Shown piece after piece: positions 29,690-32,930 of a stretch of 32,930 nucleotides of DNA (position 1 is its first letter; each line of letters begins with the position of its first letter). Where the stretch lies: the NCBI GenBank assembly GCA_900617975.1, contig UZAE01012732.1, forward strand, positions 1-32,930, given 5' to 3'. The translations under genes were made by a program, and so were the position numbers. The notes below the pieces were generated by a model. The model made no database searches and was not told the DNA's origin. It was given only the letters and a program-made list of their open reading frames with translations. This DNA is from Rodentolepis nana. Its lineage: Eukaryota; Platyhelminthes; Cestoda; Cyclophyllidea; Hymenolepididae.

Positions 29690-32065
29690 ATGGTTTTGTT
29701 ATACAAATTCAAACTTTTTTAAATATCCTATCATTTTTCTTTCGTTAGAATTTCGCTATGACCCAAATGGTACTTGTTCTTTGCATCATGTGTATTGGTT
29801 ATCGTTAAGTTAGGCGTCACCTTGGCAATCCTCATTTGGATGCTTCAGTGCTGTTGTAGGTGGCTAACCGCACTGGTTAACTCTGATCGGCTGAAGTGGA
29901 GGTGGAATTTGAGTTCTGGAGCGGCTCCAAAATATCTTCCCAAGGTGCTGTTGACACTGCCTAATGGTCCTCTGGTCTGCCATTGGTAATTGGGGGAAGC
30001 GATTGTTAGTTTTAAGGAAATTGAGGGTATTCCGACTTTCTTTCACGTCAAAATTGTGAAGGGAAAGATCTGTAATTGCATTAAAAGCGATCTGCTAATT
30101 AGGAAGTTATTATAAGGGCAATTACTGGCTATGGAAGTCCATCTGAGAGAACTTGCCATACACAGTTGCACAAGGGGGGGGGGAGGAATGCATCAATGGA
30201 GAGATCTTCATAAGGAAGTTGGTTCGCTGAAAATGTTTGAGCTTAAGTCTTTCCTCATAGAGAGTTGTTTAGGTAGGTGTTTGGCAAAAACGAAGTGGGA
30301 AATTGAATCAAGATTGCAGCAATATTTTTCGTTTCTCAGTTTTGCTCACCTCTATAAAGTATGACTTCTAGGCTATGATAATGCTGGGGAATCTAGTTCT
30401 GCTGCCTTGGCTTATCGGCTGATTAGATAACACTAGACCACAGTTCACTCGGTTTGGGGGGTGGGGGGTGGTTTACGACAGAACTGCAGAATATTTAATT
30501 AGTCGACGGGATTGCCTAGGAGTATAAGCCACCTTTATATGATGTTGGCATCAGGAGATCCAAACAACCCCAGATTTGTGACAGCTTTTGTACCAAGTAA
30601 ATATCAGGCTTTTAGGTACCTTATGTACCGCATATTAGGAATTGTGAAGTGCGTCTTTGAAACAGCCTGTAAGAGACTTGAGAATCTCCACAAAAAGGAT
30701 AAATGTTAAATCTGTGAGCGTTATTTTGCCGAACGCCTAACACAATTACTTCTATTCTATGTATTGAGACAATCGGGCACAACTGAGATATGTGTATATC
30801 GATCCTCAGTGTCATCCAGTCTTTTCGAATGGCAGCTAGATGACGGTTCAATCACAACCGCAAAAATGCTTTCCACCTGGTAGACTTCTTTACCTGGTCA
30901 ATGAATTCCACAAAGAATACATGTGAGGGTCGTCTGGATATTCCATATGAAGAGGAGATGAGTTTCGTTAAACATTAAGCTCAGAATGCAGATGATCTGC
31001 CAATTCTTCAGATCAAATTATGTGGGATTCTAATTTTTAGACCCGTGCTCTTAGAAGCACTCCATCGCGTATTAGGCTCTAACACCTATTATTGGCCTAA
31101 GTTTTTTTCTGAATATTTTACCCGAGAAGGCATTTCGGAGTTTTTTACAATTTGCACTGCTCACCCTTCAGGAGGACGAAACAGAAGGACTTGAATCCCA
31201 AATAGAGAATACATTTGAGATATGGATCTGAGATAAATTATTGAATAATTGGTTGAAAACAGTGCCAGGGATGGGGTTCTCCTTTGGTGGTCTTACATTT
31301 CCTAGCCTGAGAGTAGAAAACCCAATAATCGATAGTCCAGTAGGTGAGGCCTGATCTTAAGATTACAACAAATAAGCTCTTAATTTAATAAATTAACTGA
31401 TTAGCTAATATTTAATATGACTTTCTGGTTCATTCGAATTGGTTATGGAAATTTAGTAAATTTGATAAATTAGACCAGCACTGAAATAGTTAATATAGCC
31501 CTATATGCCTACATTCTTTCAATGTACACTGTAATCATTGACAAAAATATTAAAATCTTAAACCTCATATGAGTTTTCTTCACTTATAGTAATTCTTGAT
31601 TGAATATTTTCGATTTGAGTTTCAGCATTTGATATATTACTAAGCTTTTACTATTTCCACACAATGAAATGTCAACTGATAATCGTATTATTAGCAATTA
31701 TAATAATTATCAGTAACCATATTAGAATAATTTAATTGTTTAAGGAATGTATGAGAGCAATATCACATTTTGAGCTACCGATTCCATTACCACAAATTCC
31801 AATTGATCAAAAGTTAAAAAGAAATTTAATTAATGATCAATGCCAACAATTTAAGTCTGATAAGTTTCAGCCAAAATTTGTATAATTATTTTAAAACAAT
31901 AATTTGTAGTCCGGTTTATCTTTAAGCCAAGTTTATCGATCAACGAAGGAATTTAATAAATAAATATGATATCCTTTGACTTATAAAAAAATAACAAGCA
32001 AAAAGTAAGATGTATTTCCTTGATGCTCAATCTGTCTCAGATTGTTGAACTTTATCCAATATGTA

Positions 32066-32085
32066 TATAAATAAATAAATAAATA
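32066..32085. repeat. (AAAT)n microsatellite
   Basis: Four to five AAAT units, just past the stop of the minus-strand PTB-like gene and so inside its 3' UTR or flank. It resembles the tail of family A, but the rest of that element is absent. Confidence 0.8.
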
Positions 32086-32099
32086 ATCTACATCTTAAA

Positions 32100-32750
32100 T
32101 TAAATGCGCCTAAATACTCGTCTTGTAGTAGATGTATTGAGGGGTTGATATGTAATCAACGCGGGTGAGGAAGAAGACGAAGTTTTCGATGAAGACCACC
32201 TGGAGCTTTTCGACTTCAAGCTTTCATTATATCCATTATCAATGTACGATCTTTGAGGCGGAATGACAATATCGGCTCCACAACACCAGCATTGTATTGT
32301 CCGCGTTCTTTTGACTGCATTTTTTTGCTTTTCCCAAGCGAACAACTTATTGAGACAATCACAAAATTCCTCCAATTGTTGTTCTGTGTCGAAATTAATA
32401 AACCAATATCCACTCTTCTCCGCCTTATTGGCATCAATACACAAGGCGACGAACTTTGAACTGTGATCAAACTTGAAATAGCTCATGATATCCTTGATAA
32501 AAATTGTCACTTCCTCGAAGGGATATTTCTTCTCAACTATGCGAACACATTTCTCATCCATCTCAATGAAGCACCTGGGAGCTTTTCTATCCATAGCCTC
32601 CACAAGTTCGCGGTAGACAAGGTAATAGCAGGTCTTACCTTTAACTTGAGCTTGAGTAAATCCAAAATCATAGGCACTCTCTTTGCGGGTGTGACCAAAT
32701 GACACAGGACCTGATGCCAAACGCTTATCTAGGGACATTGTTCTAGGCAT
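32100..32750 (-). CDS. PTB/PID-like domain protein with serine-rich tail
   Basis: A 216-residue single-exon frame. I do not recognise a named orthologue. Residues about 37-140 have the alternation of a phosphotyrosine-binding (PTB/PID) fold: GKTCYYLVYRELVEAM, CFIEMDEKCVRIVEKK, then VTIFIKDIMSYFKFDHSSKF (like the conserved I-S-Y-C..D...F strand pair), FVALCIDA, GYWFINF and a closing helix EQQLEEFCDCLNKLFAWE. PTB domains bind NPxY-type peptides on receptor tails or phosphoinositides. After it come CWCC at 154-157, a Ser-rich stretch (182-195) and a basic end (RRVFRRI). The ATG at 32750 is chosen because the frame is followed directly by a plausible polar N-terminus; Met5 is an alternative. The fold is inferred from pattern; a PH-type domain is the main alternative. 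Function unknown. Confidence 0.8.
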   Translation of the reverse strand: MPRTMSLDKRLASGPVSFGHTRKESAYDFGFTQAQVKGKTCYYLVYRELVEAMDRKAPRCFIEMDEKCVRIVEKKYPFEEVTIFIKDIMSYFKFDHSSKFVALCIDANKAEKSGYWFINFDTEQQLEEFCDCLNKLFAWEKQKNAVKRTRTIQCWCCGADIVIPPQRSYIDNGYNESLKSKSSRWSSSKTSSSSSPALITYQPLNTSTTRRVFRRI

Positions 32751-32930
32751 TTTGGGCTTTCTGTTTATTCACCCAGGCCCTTTATTTCCCTTTAGCGCGC
32801 AAATTTGGAAGGCGGTTAATACGATTTCGTTGGTGAATTTGGCGCTTGAAATGTGTGATAACAAATAGAATTAGAGGATATTATGAGGTTGGTAATGTCC
32901 ATCTATTCTAGTTTCCACCCTCCCCCCCCC
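32751..32930. other. Upstream flank of the PTB-like gene
   Basis: The 5' flank of the minus-strand gene, ending at the window edge in a poly-C run. On the minus strand AATAAACAG about 10 nt before the ATG could be a weak splice acceptor, but it has no pyrimidine tract. No promoter element was identified. Confidence 0.4.

Larger units (their letters stand above)
28749..32099. other. Gene-free stretch between CMTR1 and the PTB-like gene
   Basis: About 3.35 kb with no recognisable gene. Short frames at 29332, 29774, 30131 and 30512 (60-77 residues) show no domain pattern. It holds G-rich tracts at 29067-29087, about 30174-30182 and 30456-30471, then strongly AT-rich DNA from about 31370. The tandem genes on the left and the minus-strand gene on the right converge here, so both 3' UTRs should end in it. 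Confidence 0.5.

Noticed and set aside
29332..30709. Several 60-77 residue frames downstream of CMTR1
   Set aside because: No domain pattern, no consistent splice sites, and lengths expected by chance; a decayed mobile element cannot be ruled out but is not supported.

Overview
The window reads as nuclear DNA of a metazoan with short AT-rich introns and dense short interspersed repeats. The best guess is a parasitic flatworm, probably a tapeworm. That guess rests on the tight tandem packing of unrelated nuclear genes with spliced-leader-like acceptor sites in front of them. It is an inference: no lineage-specific marker gene or spliced-leader gene was found. The sequence is draft quality, with a 108-base N gap inside a poly-C tract and two single Ns.

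Layout. 1-540: two inverted copies of a dispersed repeat (family B). 1325-1384: an (AC)n microsatellite. 2488-4239 (-): intronless fatty-acid amide hydrolase with an intact Lys-Ser-Ser triad and an N-terminal membrane anchor. 5387-7613 (+): a four-exon NHERF-like single-PDZ scaffold protein, divergent from FAAH. 7.7-19.2 kb: gene-free, holding another family B copy and eight copies of a ~310 bp SINE-like element (family A), four of which keep 12-14 bp target-site duplications. 19277-28748 (+): three tightly packed genes, CENPX/MHF2 (four exons), GTF2H3/TFB4 (one exon) and CMTR1 (15 exons), with a ninth family A copy in a CMTR1 intron. 28.7-32.1 kb: no recognisable gene. 32100-32750 (-): a 216-residue protein with a PTB/PID-like domain and a serine-rich tail.

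The most notable part is the CENPX-GTF2H3-CMTR1 cluster. One nucleotide separates the CENPX stop from the GTF2H3 start, and that junction is itself a possible splice acceptor (AG directly before ATG). CMTR1 starts 93 nt after GTF2H3, just behind another strong acceptor. This looks like a polycistron resolved by trans-splicing. The products are functionally related: TFIIH phosphorylates the RNA polymerase II tail, and CMTR1 caps the resulting nascent transcripts. CENP-X works in DNA repair and at the kinetochore, and TFIIH also works in repair.

Exon models were built by hand from splice consensus, reading phase and protein similarity recalled from known families; no alignment or search was run.
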